The notes beneath the pieces were generated by a model. It ran no database searches and had not been told where the DNA came from. It saw only the letters and a list, made by a program, of their open reading frames with translations. This document shows, one piece after another, positions 11,042-20,961 of a stretch of 64,000 nt of DNA. A program made the translations under genes and the position numbers. Source of the DNA: Gnetum montanum (taxonomy: Eukaryota; Streptophyta; Gnetopsida; Gnetales; Gnetaceae); NCBI GenBank assembly GCA_015680685.1, contig MNCI01027496.1:891246-955245 (forward strand), in the 5' to 3' direction. Each line of letters begins with the position of its first letter. Within the stretch, counting starts at the first letter, position 1.

Positions 11042-11765
11042 ATGTTAACACATACCGTAACTGATTGGATCAAGGTGGGCCACCTTCTTAGGAAATTAAC
11101 TGACCCTGGGAGTCCCTTAATCTATTTACAGATCACTAGAAATGAACCACACAGGGCTCTTCTTAACTTAGGTTCCGGAGTTAACTTAATTTCACGAGAG
11201 ATGTATCATGCCTGGAACCTGCCCCAACTTAAGAAGAGCAACATTCAACTATCTGGCAGACCAGTCCATCACCATTCCCTTGGGATTGGTGGAGGACATC
11301 ATCACCACTGTGTGTGGTTGATCTTACCCAGCTGATTTTCTAGTGATCAAAGTTAACAACAATGAAGGGGACTTCCCAATTATAATGGGAAGGGCATGGC
11401 TAAGTACAGTAGATGCATGCCTTAGGATCTGTGATCTTTCCTTAGAAATTTCTAAGATAAACATTTGTGAAAAGATCGAGAAGAGGAAAGTTCCATGCAT
11501 CACATATAGTGATTCATCAGGTGATGACATGGAGGGATGCTCATCTCCTCCATGTAACAGTTGTGCTCTTGAAACTTTGAAACAAAGATGCCTGTATGTA
11601 GCAACCCCATAACCAGTAGTAGACACCCCATGGTTGACAACTACTAGAAGGAGCAAAAAAATATGCATGGAACGAACTAAGGAAACCCATGCCAACAACG
11701 AAGACATAGATACATTGGAATATGAGCATCACCAACTTCCACCCCTTAGTCTAAGATTATCATTT
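11042..11765 (+). pseudogene. Aspartic protease (retropepsin) and pre-RT segment of element A
   Basis: The retropepsin core is recognisable: TDWIKVGHLLRK, then the active-site region where the catalytic DSG is replaced (ALLNLGSGVNLIS; B reads FLDSGSGVNLIS), then after a frameshift ADFLVIKVNNNEGDF and IIMGRAWLST, the typical second conserved block of plant Ty3/gypsy proteases. The catalytic Asp is Asn, so it is inactive. The segment after it (about 11600-11765) aligns with the pre-RT linker of B and then stops at the pol deletion. Confidence 0.8.
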
Positions 11766-11769
11766 GAGA

Positions 11770-11834
11770 GAAGTTGGGCACTTCTTAGAAATTCAAATAG
11801 GTGCTCATTATTTCAGATCTCTTCCTTTCCACTT
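11770..11834 (+). other. Junction of the RT-RNaseH-integrase deletion in A
   Basis: Left of here the sequence aligns with B up to about 52590 (AGAAGTTGG shared). From about 11797 it aligns with B from about 55540 (GCTCATTATTT, then CAGATCTC). About 3 kb of pol is missing. E and H show the same kind of loss with different junctions. Confidence 0.75.
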
Positions 11835-11851
11835 AGTCATGGGGGAGATGG
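11835..11851 (+). promoter_or_regulatory. PPT-like motif after pol, element A
   Basis: AGTCATGGGGGAGATGG. The first 11 bases are identical to the true PPT at 13806-13816. The same motif stands at the same place in B (55572-55588) and E (36396-36410). Confidence 0.55.
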
Positions 11852-13445
11852 CCACCTGTGCTAATCATATGGGGCCCTCAGTTCTTTTTCGATTTTTTTT
11901 TACACATTTTTTTACAACATTTTTGTTTTACAAATTTCTTTAACTTTTCTATGTTTTTTTTTACAACTTTCTTTAACTTTTCTAGTTTTTGTTTTACATC
12001 ATTGTTAGACTTTTCCATTTTGTATGTGTGTGTGTGTGTGTGATCCACCCTATAAGTTTGTCCCATAATAAGTGTTCAGAATGATGGTATGAACTGTTTT
12101 CATATTGATTGCTAATGTTTGGTTTGTACCTTTAAGTTACAATGTTGATACTAAGGTATGTTTCTTTTGATATGGCAGACAATGAGATCACTTCATCCAT
12201 CCATCCACCAATTTCTATGGTTTCTCTCAGCTTGGAAATGTACAGTCCCCTTCTAATAAGAACTTTAATGAATTGGTGACTGGGCATTTCTCAAACTAAG
12301 GAAGGACTCAAGGATTGAAAAGGGTGTGAATTCAAAGGAACTTGATGCTTTTTGTGTTGGTCGTTCTCTTGGGTGCTTGGGTGTTTTCTTCTTGAGTTTT
12401 CTTACTGTTCCGATGTTACCCAACTGTCAGAAGCTTAGAAAATAAAAATCAAAAGTCTTTGCATGGTGTGGTTCTCATGCATAAAAATAAAAAACAAAAA
12501 AAAAAGAAAAAAAGAAGAAGAAAGAAAGTGAGAATTCAAAGCACACCCCTTAGACGAATACACTTGGGCTACAAGCACTGGTTATAGAACCAAAAGTGTT
12601 CCCTCTAACTAAGGCCCTTCTCGCTTCCCATTCTCTCCTCTGTTCATCAGAAAGGTGGTGGCTCTTTGGAGATGCATCCTTGTTATCCAAGAGGATGGTT
12701 CGGCCAAATGTGTTAATGCGAAGTCACTAGAAGCCGTTTGTTTGAGGCCAGAGTTGGAATGAGATTTGCTAAGTCCCATTAATCATGACACACACAAGGG
12801 ACTGTACACCACCTTGTCCTTAGGATTCCATTCCATTCTCTCCTCTCCATCCTTCTCTCCATGGTTCACCTCATTGCCGATTGTATCATTAGTGTATATA
12901 TTTTGGTTGATGCATTGTTTTCTTTTTGGTAAATTCTTACGGTTAATACTTTAACTCTTATTCCAAATGACATTTCCAGGGCCTACAGACTCTTTGAATG
13001 TGGGTTTGTTAGGGAATTAAGGGCATGAGCCTACTTTGGGGATGACCCACTGACACTCCTCTTTGGAGCATTAGTTAAATTCTTTCTCTTAACATTTTGC
13101 AATCCATTTTATTTTTTTCATTTCCATCTTGACATCTATTTCATCAATGCCATAGTTGCCTTTTTTAACCTATGTTTCTTACTCCTTTTCTTTCTCCATT
13201 CTAACGCTACCGGAGGTTCACAATTATTCATGGGGGTACGAGGCCTGATTTTTTTGATTTTCTCCTAGCCCCAAAGTTTTTGATTTTCTTCCTAACCCCT
13301 ACACCTTCAGTAGTCATCAGTAACATATTCCTAGATCCATATTAGCCATACCAAAACCTAGCCAATGAACCTACACCGAAGCAAGGTATTAATTACATAA
13401 TGATTCATTTACACTTGCTAATATAAGATTATGTTGTGTGTGCAG
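11852..13445 (+). other. Spacer of element A with conserved noncoding blocks
   Basis: No open frame of note. T-rich tract at 11880-12020, (GT)n at about 12023-12042. Conserved blocks shared with other elements: GCATGGTGTGGTTCTCATGC at 12461-12480, GGGCTACAAGCACTGGTTAT at 12566-12585 with CCCTCTAACTAAGGCCC at 12601-12617, and GCATGAGCCTACTTTGGGG at 13023-13041. A further PPT-like TTCATGGGGGTAC lies at 13227-13239. Confidence 0.65.
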
Positions 13446-13805
13446 ATGGCGATCATACAAACAACTGATTGGATCTGGAGCTGGAGCAAACACTTGGAAT
13501 GGAGTAGCGCTGAAGCAGCTATGCAAGGAGCATGATTGATGGTGCGCTTACGGATGGATAAGAAAAGGCGCAATCTTGGCGTTGGCAACAACAACACTTC
13601 TTTCTATCTCTCTCTTTCTCTCAAGCTACCAACAAAGGCTTGATGTCATTGTAATAAGGTGTTCACCCTTGTTATCATGAACACCAGTTTTGTAAAGTCT
13701 TGTAATAATGATCCATTCACATGTCATCCCATTAGTTCCATTCCCCTCAATAATTCCATACCTTCCCAATATTATTGTAAGGAACTCGAGGATGAGTTTT
13801 CATTC
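13446..13805 (+). pseudogene. Remnant leader of the lost 3' ORF, element A
   Basis: GTGTGTGCAG directly precedes ATGGCGATC at 13446, a good splice-acceptor context. A short frame follows and soon stops. B has the same segment at 57117-57464. C, D and G have the full 3' ORF here; A and B hold only about 360 bases, so the ORF has been lost or replaced. Contains TC-rich sequence at 13595-13625. Confidence 0.4.
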
Positions 13806-13818
13806 AGTCATGGGGGTA
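13806..13818 (+). promoter_or_regulatory. Polypurine tract of element A
   Basis: AGTCATGGGGGTA abuts the 3' LTR start TGATGAG at 13819. Confidence 0.85.
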
Positions 13819-14470
13819 TGATGAGACGCGATATCGCATGGGCTGCGATATCACGGCTGCCACGATATCGTGTTGTCTCTTGCGATATCGCGGTCTGCCA
13901 TCAAATCTATAAATAAGAGGTGGCACTCCCTTATTTTCCATCCTAGGCTTAAAGTAGGAAAACTCTGGTAGTTTGATCACTCTAGAGATAGAATATTTTC
14001 CATGTGCCCGCAGTAGGAGTCCCCAAGTGAACGGATCTTTATTTGAGCAGCTTTGTACCTAAACACAAGTTGTGTATGGAAATAAAGACGAGCTTTGTGG
14101 TTAAACCTTGCAGTGGATGGAATTGGATTTATTATTTGTTATTTCTTACCTGTTATTTATTACCTGCATTAGCAAGGCATGAGTACAACTTGATTACGAG
14201 CATTGACGAATGTGTATGGCTAATCAAGGAATCAGCTACTCATCACGATTAGTCTTTCTCACCCTCAACTCCTAGAATGCGGGATGTGTACGACTTGATT
14301 ACGAGCATCTACAAGTCTGTACGGCTAGTCAAGGAATTGGCTGCTCATCATGTTTAGGCTAGTTAAGTGCCTTAGTATGACCACTTCGAGCATGTGTGTT
14401 ACGTGTGGTGATCCCAGTAACGATTAGCGTTTGGTAGCCACAGTTGCATAGTTCAGGGTGTGTACGGTAA
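13819..14470 (+). repeat. 3' LTR of element A, first part
   Basis: Aligns with 7452-8100 of the 5' LTR. Four GATATC sites lie upstream of TATAAATA at 13908-13915. The internal duplication is also present (about 14184-14245 and 14289-14352), with an extra small TTACCTG-type duplication near 14147-14166. It stops at target site GGTAA (14466-14470), where X is inserted. Confidence 0.93.
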
Positions 14471-14989
14471 TGTTGGCGACCGTTTGGGATGCGACCACCA
14501 ACGAGTGTCCTCGAATAGGATTTAGGTGCCTGCTAGTCTCTGGCAACACCAAGGCCTAGATACCTCCAAATAAACTCAGTAGTTAATGTGAGTATGTGTA
14601 TGTGCTGTTGCGGCGTGTGGTTGTGTAAAATGTAACAATTGTGTTGTGTGTGAACTAAAAATGACTTACTTTAAAGAGATTCAGCCAACTTTGCCAAGTA
14701 CTGTGAGTTCTTGAAAATTTTCTATTTTGTTCAACTGCCTAGTCTACGCGGTCCTTATAATACCTACTTGTAACAAATAAAATTTTGCAAGAAACATTTG
14801 AGCACAACTCCGCAATCTACTCCTAATTTTCCCCAGAGAAAGAGATAGTTCCACAAGAAAACTAGAAATAGAGCAAGATTCGATGGAAATAAGCAGAAAA
14901 GAAAAGAAAGCAGATTTGTGTAGACCTCAAATATTTAAACAAGGCAAAATGACACGAGTAAACACTTCGCAATAAAGCTATCCCAAGTC

Positions 14990-15570
14990 CCTGGAGTTCG
15001 ACCGGATCGTGCGTGAAATGCTCATATTCGTATGGTTGAGTGTAGGGGTACCTCACCACTCATCATTGGCATTGTTGCTGGAGACTTAGTTGTTTGTGTG
15101 CTACATAGGACATAGGAAATCATTCATATAGTTGGGATGCTAAAACGAATACTTAGGGTTAATCAAGAAAAGATAAGACAACGGTAAATTGCACACTAAA
15201 TAAGAAGAAAATGTCTTCTTCTTTGCACAAGAGCACTTCACCACCTAGGACTAACACAAGAGACAGTTTGTGGCATAACACATGTAACCAAGATCTACCA
15301 GTTCCTCAATAGTTTCGTGTGGTATATATTCATCACGATGAGTATGTATCCAACTTTACCTTTATTCTCCATCAAGATGAACAACTACATTGGAGAGACT
15401 TGGAAGGTAACATAGTGTTGCCTCCAGACCAATTAGTCCCCAACATTCTCCTTCATGCTCTCTCACGAATAGGCATGTCATCTTTATACGTAGAATATGT
15501 TGCATGTGATCATGACACAAGGGACTACCATCCCACAGAAATGCAACATCAAAGGGATTTGCAACAGGAA
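14990..15570 (+). repeat. Fragment of a B-type element (U5 end, PBS, gag start) inside X
   Basis: Begins near CTGGAGTTCGACCGGATCG and passes the LTR end CTCATCA at about 15058-15064. A decayed PBS follows (TTGGCATTGTTGCTGGAGA), then gag N-terminal sequence with an open stretch at 15319 (HHDEYVSNFTFILHQDEQLH, then NIVLPPDQLVPNILL). Homology ends near GCAACAGGAAAC at 15560-15571. It is closer to B than to A. It lacks its own LTR pair, so it is a transduced or recombined fragment. Confidence 0.75.
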
Positions 15571-16690
15571 ACTTCCAAGGCTCAAACAAGCAATATCTTC
15601 AAGACAATCCTATTATGCTACCAAAAATTGCTGCGTAAACTACCACGTACGAGACTCCATTTTGACTAGATAATAGATGTCAACGATTGCATTCAAACAG
15701 AACCTTTAAAAGACTTGACAATTTCTGATTGAAATACCACGAGAATTCACTTTAAAGATAAAAAGAAGCTATTCTGGTCCCATCAAAATACCAAAGATTT
15801 TCTGAACCCTCTCGACTACTGAATTGTTCAACGGCGTGACTACAAACAGAGGCTCTCTTACAACAATCCCAATAGCAGTTCCCACACGTTGCACAATAAC
15901 GAAATTTACTACTAAAATGCTCTTAAGGCTTTTAAACACAAGCGCTTCTGTGGAAAAATTTTAATAGAAATTTCTATCGGGCAACAAGAACAGTAAGAGC
16001 AATCTAAAAATCCCAAAATTACTTGCCAAGGATGATACTATCTAAACCACTAGCTAAGCAATTTAAACAAAACAAAAAATGAAATGCATAACTCACAGGA
16101 CCATGACAAAGAGGCTGAAATCTTTATTCTAGCAAGCCATCTTGCAAACAATCTTCTTTACAAATCTTCTTTGATCCCAAGTGTTAGAAGTGATGATGAT
16201 ATCCCCTAATGTCCCAATATTCTTCCTCTCCCCCAATGTCCCCTGAAGCCTTTTTATAGGGTTCCAAGGTAGGTAGGGAAGTTACATATTCAAAAATATC
16301 TCACCTAACTTCTCTCCCAAGTAACCTGGCCAACCAATTAGGAGATTACTTGCCCAACAAGTTAGGAGGTTACTTGCCCAACAAGTTAGGTAAGTTACAA
16401 CAATTTTGGGTGGTTTCAACCACCAAAGAGATAAAAATGCTACAATTTAGTTATAAATGAATAAAAGGGATAATAGCCAAATGTCTCCTTTTATAGGATG
16501 TTACACAAATATCCCATAATTGTCCATTTAATTAGGAGGGAGTTATATAGTTAGGAATATTACCTTTGTAAGTGATTTGTTTAAATAAATCTAAATCCCT
16601 AATCTAATCTAATTTAATTTAATTTAATTCAAATTTTAAATTCTAAGTGTCACTAAGCTCTAAGATTTTATCATAAAAATTCAATATAAT
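15571..16690 (-). other. X, possible LTR-like U3/R region on the minus strand
   Basis: No coding signal. Read on the minus strand: AAGGGGGAGATT at the right edge, AT-rich U3-like sequence, repeated TTGGCCAAG/AACTTGTTGGGCAAGTAA sequence (plus 16322-16395, two near copies of CAACAAGTTAGG), then TATAAAAAGGCTTCAGGGG. This is the order of a Copia-type 3' end, but the expected TG LTR start is not found next to the purine tract. Confidence 0.35.
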
Positions 16691-16699
16691 CTCCCCCTT

Positions 16700-17600
16700 A
16701 TTGGTGGTAGCGGTAGTTAATTTCATTTTGCATCCGATAATTGAGATTAAGGCAAAGCCATCGATCTTGCAACTGATTCAAAATATCTTTGGCCAAAAAT
16801 CATTACCAGCAACTGCCATCACAGGAGAAGGCTCAGCCGCCGTGTCAGGAAACATCGCTGTATCAGAGGCATCAGCATTGGGCATGGTTATTATTTCCAG
16901 ATTGCAGGTCCCAGGGCGGATAAACTTGTAATTGCCGCTTCTTCTTTTTTCACCGCCTAGAAAAATTTTGAAATGCATTCCCAGGCCTATTTGGTGAGGT
17001 TGTAGGCGGATTATTTTCCTGAAAATGTGTTGAGCCATGGAAGGCTTTTTCTAAGGTAAGTTGCGAAAACCCTGCAACTGCCCGAAAATATTGTGCTGTG
17101 TGCACCACACGGTTCTGTGATGACGTTTAAGGTGTGTAAATCTTAGGGCTCCTCCCATGGCGGCAAAGCTTCTTCTTTTCGTAAACAGCAAGGGTTTGTT
17201 CATGTAGAACAGCACAGAATCCAGTAGGGTTTGGCAACGCACGAGGGGGTTTTTGTGGCTCTGTTTTGCTATTTTTCTGCCAATGTCTGTCCCCTTTTTT
17301 GTTTCTATTTTTGATGACTGCCGCAGCCGCGTGCATTTTTTTTATATGCATAAATAACGTTGCGCTGCTGTCTCTACCACCCTCTTCGTCTTTGCCTTTG
17401 GTCGAGGTCTGCTCCGCTGCCATCTTCTTCACCGTTGCCCTCAATCGTGACCTGCAAAATGCCGGCGAACACTGCAGTCCTTCTAGAGGCGCGCCATGCC
17501 TTGGTACCTTACGCTCATACCATAGTAAAAAAAATCTGATTTTTTTTTTAATTTGTGCGATGTAACCCAAAAAAATCAACATCTCCATTCGGAACATGGG
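16700..17600 (-). other. X, GC-richer segment with short open frames
   Basis: Base composition is clearly richer in G+C than the surroundings. The minus strand has a frame from ATG at 17038 (MAQHIFRKIIRLQPHQIGLG) to 16778 and another at 17127-17597; plus-strand frames of similar size overlap them. I recognise no domain. It may be a captured host fragment or leftover retroelement coding sequence. Confidence 0.3.
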
Positions 17601-17867
17601 TAAGGTTTATGTTTGTCCTTTGACATCCTTCTCTTAGTCCACGGGAGAATTCATTAAAATCCCATATGTTGAGAAATGTGTAACATGACTTGCAGAGCCA
17701 GTGTCATCCTAATGTTACCATTAAGTGATTTCCATCTCTCTCTCTTCTTGCCATTTCAATACTTTGCCCAATTACATCTTGCCATTTCAAATATTTGTAT
17801 TGTAATATTTCAGAAAATCTCAATCATCTCATGTCTTTGTTCCATAAAATGGCTAAATGTGCCAACA

Positions 17868-18173
17868 GGTAAGTGGGAATGGATGCTGATGCTAGTTAAT
17901 TTAGACTTAGGTCGTTAGTTAGAGTTAGTTAGTTTTCTCAACCCTTCACCTTTTAGCATGGGAGAAAAACCATAAAAGACCATAGAAATCATATACCTCA
18001 GACTTACTTAACCATACACTGTGACAATAACAAGTAAGTCTAGGAAGACAACAAATGATTAACCCCAAGTGTTCCATGGGGTGTTTAGGCATTTAGTCTG
18101 CGGAGTTCGATCGGATCGCGCATGCTACGCTCATTTCGTATGGTTGAGTGTAGGGGTACCTCGCCACTCATCA
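17868..18173 (+). repeat. 3' LTR of element A, second part
   Basis: Starts with the second GGTAA copy and continues the LTR (GTGGGAATGGATGCTGATGC) to CTCATCA at 18167-18173. Followed by target copy CTATT (18174-18178). Confidence 0.93.
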
Positions 18174-19876
18174 CTATTGGAAAGCTTCATCTTGCATAAT
18201 TGCTTGGTTGAGTAGCACAGGATCAGCAAGGCAGGCTCTTAGTTTGGCAACTTTCATAGCCAAGCATTGGTTTTCTACTATGACTATTTCAAGTTGCTTC
18301 TCCATAATGATGCATTTGCCCTTTTCCTCTAGGAGTTCCAACTAGGTCATAGTAATGGTGTCTAGAAGATCAAGAACATCTGGAATCAGTTGTTCAATTC
18401 ACACTAGTCAGTCCAACAATTCCTCATGCTAGGCTAAGCTTAATCTTCTATTGATAGTTCCTATGAATGTTTGTACATCTCTAAGTGTAAAAATATCTAG
18501 TACAAACATCGTAGGCACATTAAGCACTTCAGCCACTTTAGTCATCGTCTTCTGCCCATGGTGCTGCATCACTAAAATAGTTGCCCCTCATCCTCCTCCA
18601 CATGCATCAAAAAGGTGGTAGCATTTCCAAAGATGTGCTAGAATTGTTGCTATTGTGAGAGGGATACTGTTACCTCTCAAGTGCTTGGATTTGATCTTGC
18701 AAGTACTTGCATGCATTGGGCTAAGAAAATTGATGCTCCATCCTTCATCTAGCTTATGGTTCATGCCACTTCATTGAGGTGGCTTATGGTTGGTCTATAC
18801 ATAGAACCACCACTCATTCTTGCTTGCTATTGTTGATATTGTAAGGGCTGCTCTTGGAGTTTGTGCATGTGCTCAATGGTAGCATGGGTCTCTGGCATTG
18901 TTTCATGATTGGGTGGTGGAGGTGGCGGTTTCTACTTCTCTTCTTGGATCACCTTTGTACGTACTTTATCCTTCATCATCTCCACCTAGGAAGCAGCTGA
19001 AGCATGTCAAACTATGTCATCAGTGTAGAGGGTTATGTCTTTCCTTTTGCACAGTTTTATGATGAGGCATGGAAAGGGGAGCATCTTCCTTCCATGTTTG
19101 TTTTCCTTGAAGTGCTTCTCCATCTCAAGATAGATTAGCTATGGAAGCTTGACAGGGAATCTTCCACTTAGAGTGGTGTATGCATGGGAGGAGAAGGCTA
19201 TGATATTGCTGGGCATCACCATTGGATTGATGTGAAAGGTCACAAGTTTGAAGTATGCACATTTTGCTATGGTGAGTGCATCAAAATCCTTACATTAGAC
19301 TCCATAACATCATTGTATCTATTCTTGTTTAACACATGGGTTTGCCTACATTAGAATTTCTACAAGAGTGGCCCCACTTTCAAGCAACCATTAACAAATA
19401 TGTCCTTGATTTTGACTATGGAATCAACTTGCCTATTGTTCCAAAAAAGCTATGTATCTTCCATGTACCACTCCCTACTGGAAGTGATAATGGGCCACAT
19501 GGAAGAGCTTTACAGTTGAGTCTTGACTTCTAGAGGAGCAAACTCCAAGAAGGATCCAAAGTTCATCTCTTGAAGCATAGATTTCTAAACCTTCTTGGAT
19601 GTGATTTGCTTGAGGTAGGCATCTATTAAGGTGACCTTAAGGTTTAGTCTTGGTCTTGGTGCCTCATATCAGTGTGACTATTTTGTCTCGGCCACTTCAA
19701 AAATTTGTCTGATAGATTCCACTTCAGACTTCTCTTGAAGAGGTCCTATTGCCTAGGTTTCTGTTGTCTACTCTTGGGGTTGTTCTTGGCTCCTTCCCAT
19801 TCTTGGTCATTTTTCCCTTGGTTGGGATGGTCCTCCCTTCTATGGGTGCTTTCCTTTCGGTGTTATCTATGGTCAT
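18174..19876 (-). pseudogene. 3' ORF of element C, N-terminal part
   Basis: Start ATG at 19876 (MTIDNTERKAPIEGRTIPTK), aligned with the starts in D and G. The frame is broken by many stops. The piece joins 6328-7446 after removal of A (total about 2.8 kb, about 930 codons). The conserved leader CACATCACACACTAATC lies just upstream of the ATG, as in E (ACACATCATACACTAATC). The N-terminal domain is variable and basic; the middle aligns with D 2100-2650 and G 44500-45100. Family unknown; a resemblance to plant gypsy-type coiled-coil proteins is possible but not shown. Confidence 0.65.
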
Positions 19877-20303
19877 AATACAACCAATGATTAGTGTGTG
19901 ATGTGTAAATTATAACATTTAGGTACCTTATCTCATTGGGCAGTTACACTTTGCCTAAGTTATGACCATGGTAGATTGATTATTTCAATATGATTTGGTT
20001 TAGAAGGTCACTAGAGTTTTTTTGGAAGGGTTTAACTTCGTAAATTGATGTTTTTAATGTTAGTTTATTAGTTAAAACATTGTGGGAGTTAGAAAAATTT
20101 TAAATTTTTTTCTGTAAAAAAACCTAAGGTTTGTGGCTCCCACGATGTAGAGCTTACCTTCAGTAGTTGTAGGATTGAGGAATGGGATTAATCAAACAAA
20201 TAGTTTGAAAGTTGTAGATCTTGGAATGTTCTAGGCTCTAAAAAATTCAAAAACTTCCCTCTTGTTTAAGCATAAATGTGAAGAAATGCTAAGTGTGGCT
20301 ATG

Positions 20304-20311
20304 CATTTATA
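20304..20311 (-). promoter_or_regulatory. Candidate internal promoter TATA of element C
   Basis: TATAAATG on the minus strand, the same octamer as the LTR TATA of C (28782-28789). Upstream (20325-20395) are four CATCAATG/CATTAACG-like motifs of the kind found in the U3 of C. It lies about 430 bases before the 3' ORF ATG at 19876. Confidence 0.5.
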
Positions 20312-20885
20312 GCATTTTTGCACTATGTCAATGGAATCCCATCAATGAGGTCTCATCTACGTGTTTGCTTCATCAATGAGGTCCCATTAACGTAGCCTAT
20401 GGTAAAAATTATTCACATTTGAAAATTTGAAAAATAGAAGGAGTTATAGCATGCATTTGGGGTTCTCAGAGAGCCAAAAAAGCTATGAACATGATGAAAT
20501 AATTGAAGAAGGCTTAGATCATTCAAAAAATTGAAGTTTTGATTAGGAAAATAAATTTAAAGGAGAAGTGCCATCAAGGAGTGCATAGTTGGATGCAACC
20601 GATGGGGAATGCAGAAGGATTTGATCACAAAAATGCCTAAGGATAAGGAACTTAACTAGGCCAATCAAAAGAAATGCAAGTAAGTCCTCCCCAAAGTTGG
20701 CTCTTGTCCTTTTTTGCCCTTGCATATCCTCAAACCAAGGAGTTTGTGGGTCCCATGGGTGATTAATGATTTTGAAAAGTTAAAGATTTAGTTTGAAAGA
20801 ATCTACCTAAGAAGTATGACACATCAAACTAAGACATTGAACAAGACATTGAAAATCAGTAGTTTGGTGAAATTATGGAAAGCAT

Positions 20886-20888
<3 letters not shown>

Positions 20889-20925
<37 letters not shown>

Positions 20926-20961
20926 NNNNNNNNNNNNNNGAGAGAGAGAGAGAGAGAGAGA
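20889..20961. repeat. (GA)n microsatellite with assembly gap
   Basis: A GA dinucleotide run of about 36 bases, 14 N (20926-20939), then about 22 more bases of GA. The true length is unknown. It lies in the spacer of C and is not seen at this point in the other copies. Confidence 0.95.

Larger units (their letters stand above)
14471..17867. mobile_element. Insertion X: TGTTGGC...GCCAACA element of unclear class in the 3' LTR of A
   Basis: 3397 bases with perfect 7-base inverted termini TGTTGGC/GCCAACA, flanked by 5-bp duplications GGTAA (14466-14470 and 17868-17872). TG..CA ends plus a 5-bp duplication mean LTR-type integration. The ends TGTTGG...CCAACA resemble plant Copia LTRs. I do not find two matching LTRs, so this could be one very long solo LTR, a LARD-like element or a heavily rearranged Copia element. 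It contains a captured Athila-type LTR-gag fragment (about 14990-15570), a minus-strand TATA-like sequence at 16251-16259 (CCTATAAAAAGG), a minus-strand PPT-like AAGGGGGAGATT at about 16689-16700, and a GC-richer half at 16700-17570. Confidence 0.75.
7452..18173 (+). mobile_element. Element A: non-autonomous Athila/Tat-type element inserted in the 3' ORF of C
   Basis: LTR-bounded (7452-8387 and 13819-18173, the latter split by X) with a perfect 5-bp target duplication CTATT at 7447-7451 and 18174-18178. It carries PBS, gag, protease, spacer and PPT but no RT, RNase H or integrase: sequence jumps from the pre-RT region at about 11790 to the post-integrase motif at 11835. It also lacks the 3' ORF. 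Net length without X is about 7.3 kb. LTRs differ at roughly 7 percent by eye over about 600 compared bases, mostly transitions. Confidence 0.93.

Noticed and set aside
16840-16880. TGTATCAGAGGC as an initiator-Met primer-binding site in X
   Set aside because: Similarity to the usual TGGTATCAGAGC is partial and no LTR end precedes it.
16778-17038. Minus-strand 86-codon frame as a host gene exon
   Set aside because: No recognisable domain, it overlaps frames on the other strand, and it lies inside transposed DNA (X). Kept only as an unidentified segment.
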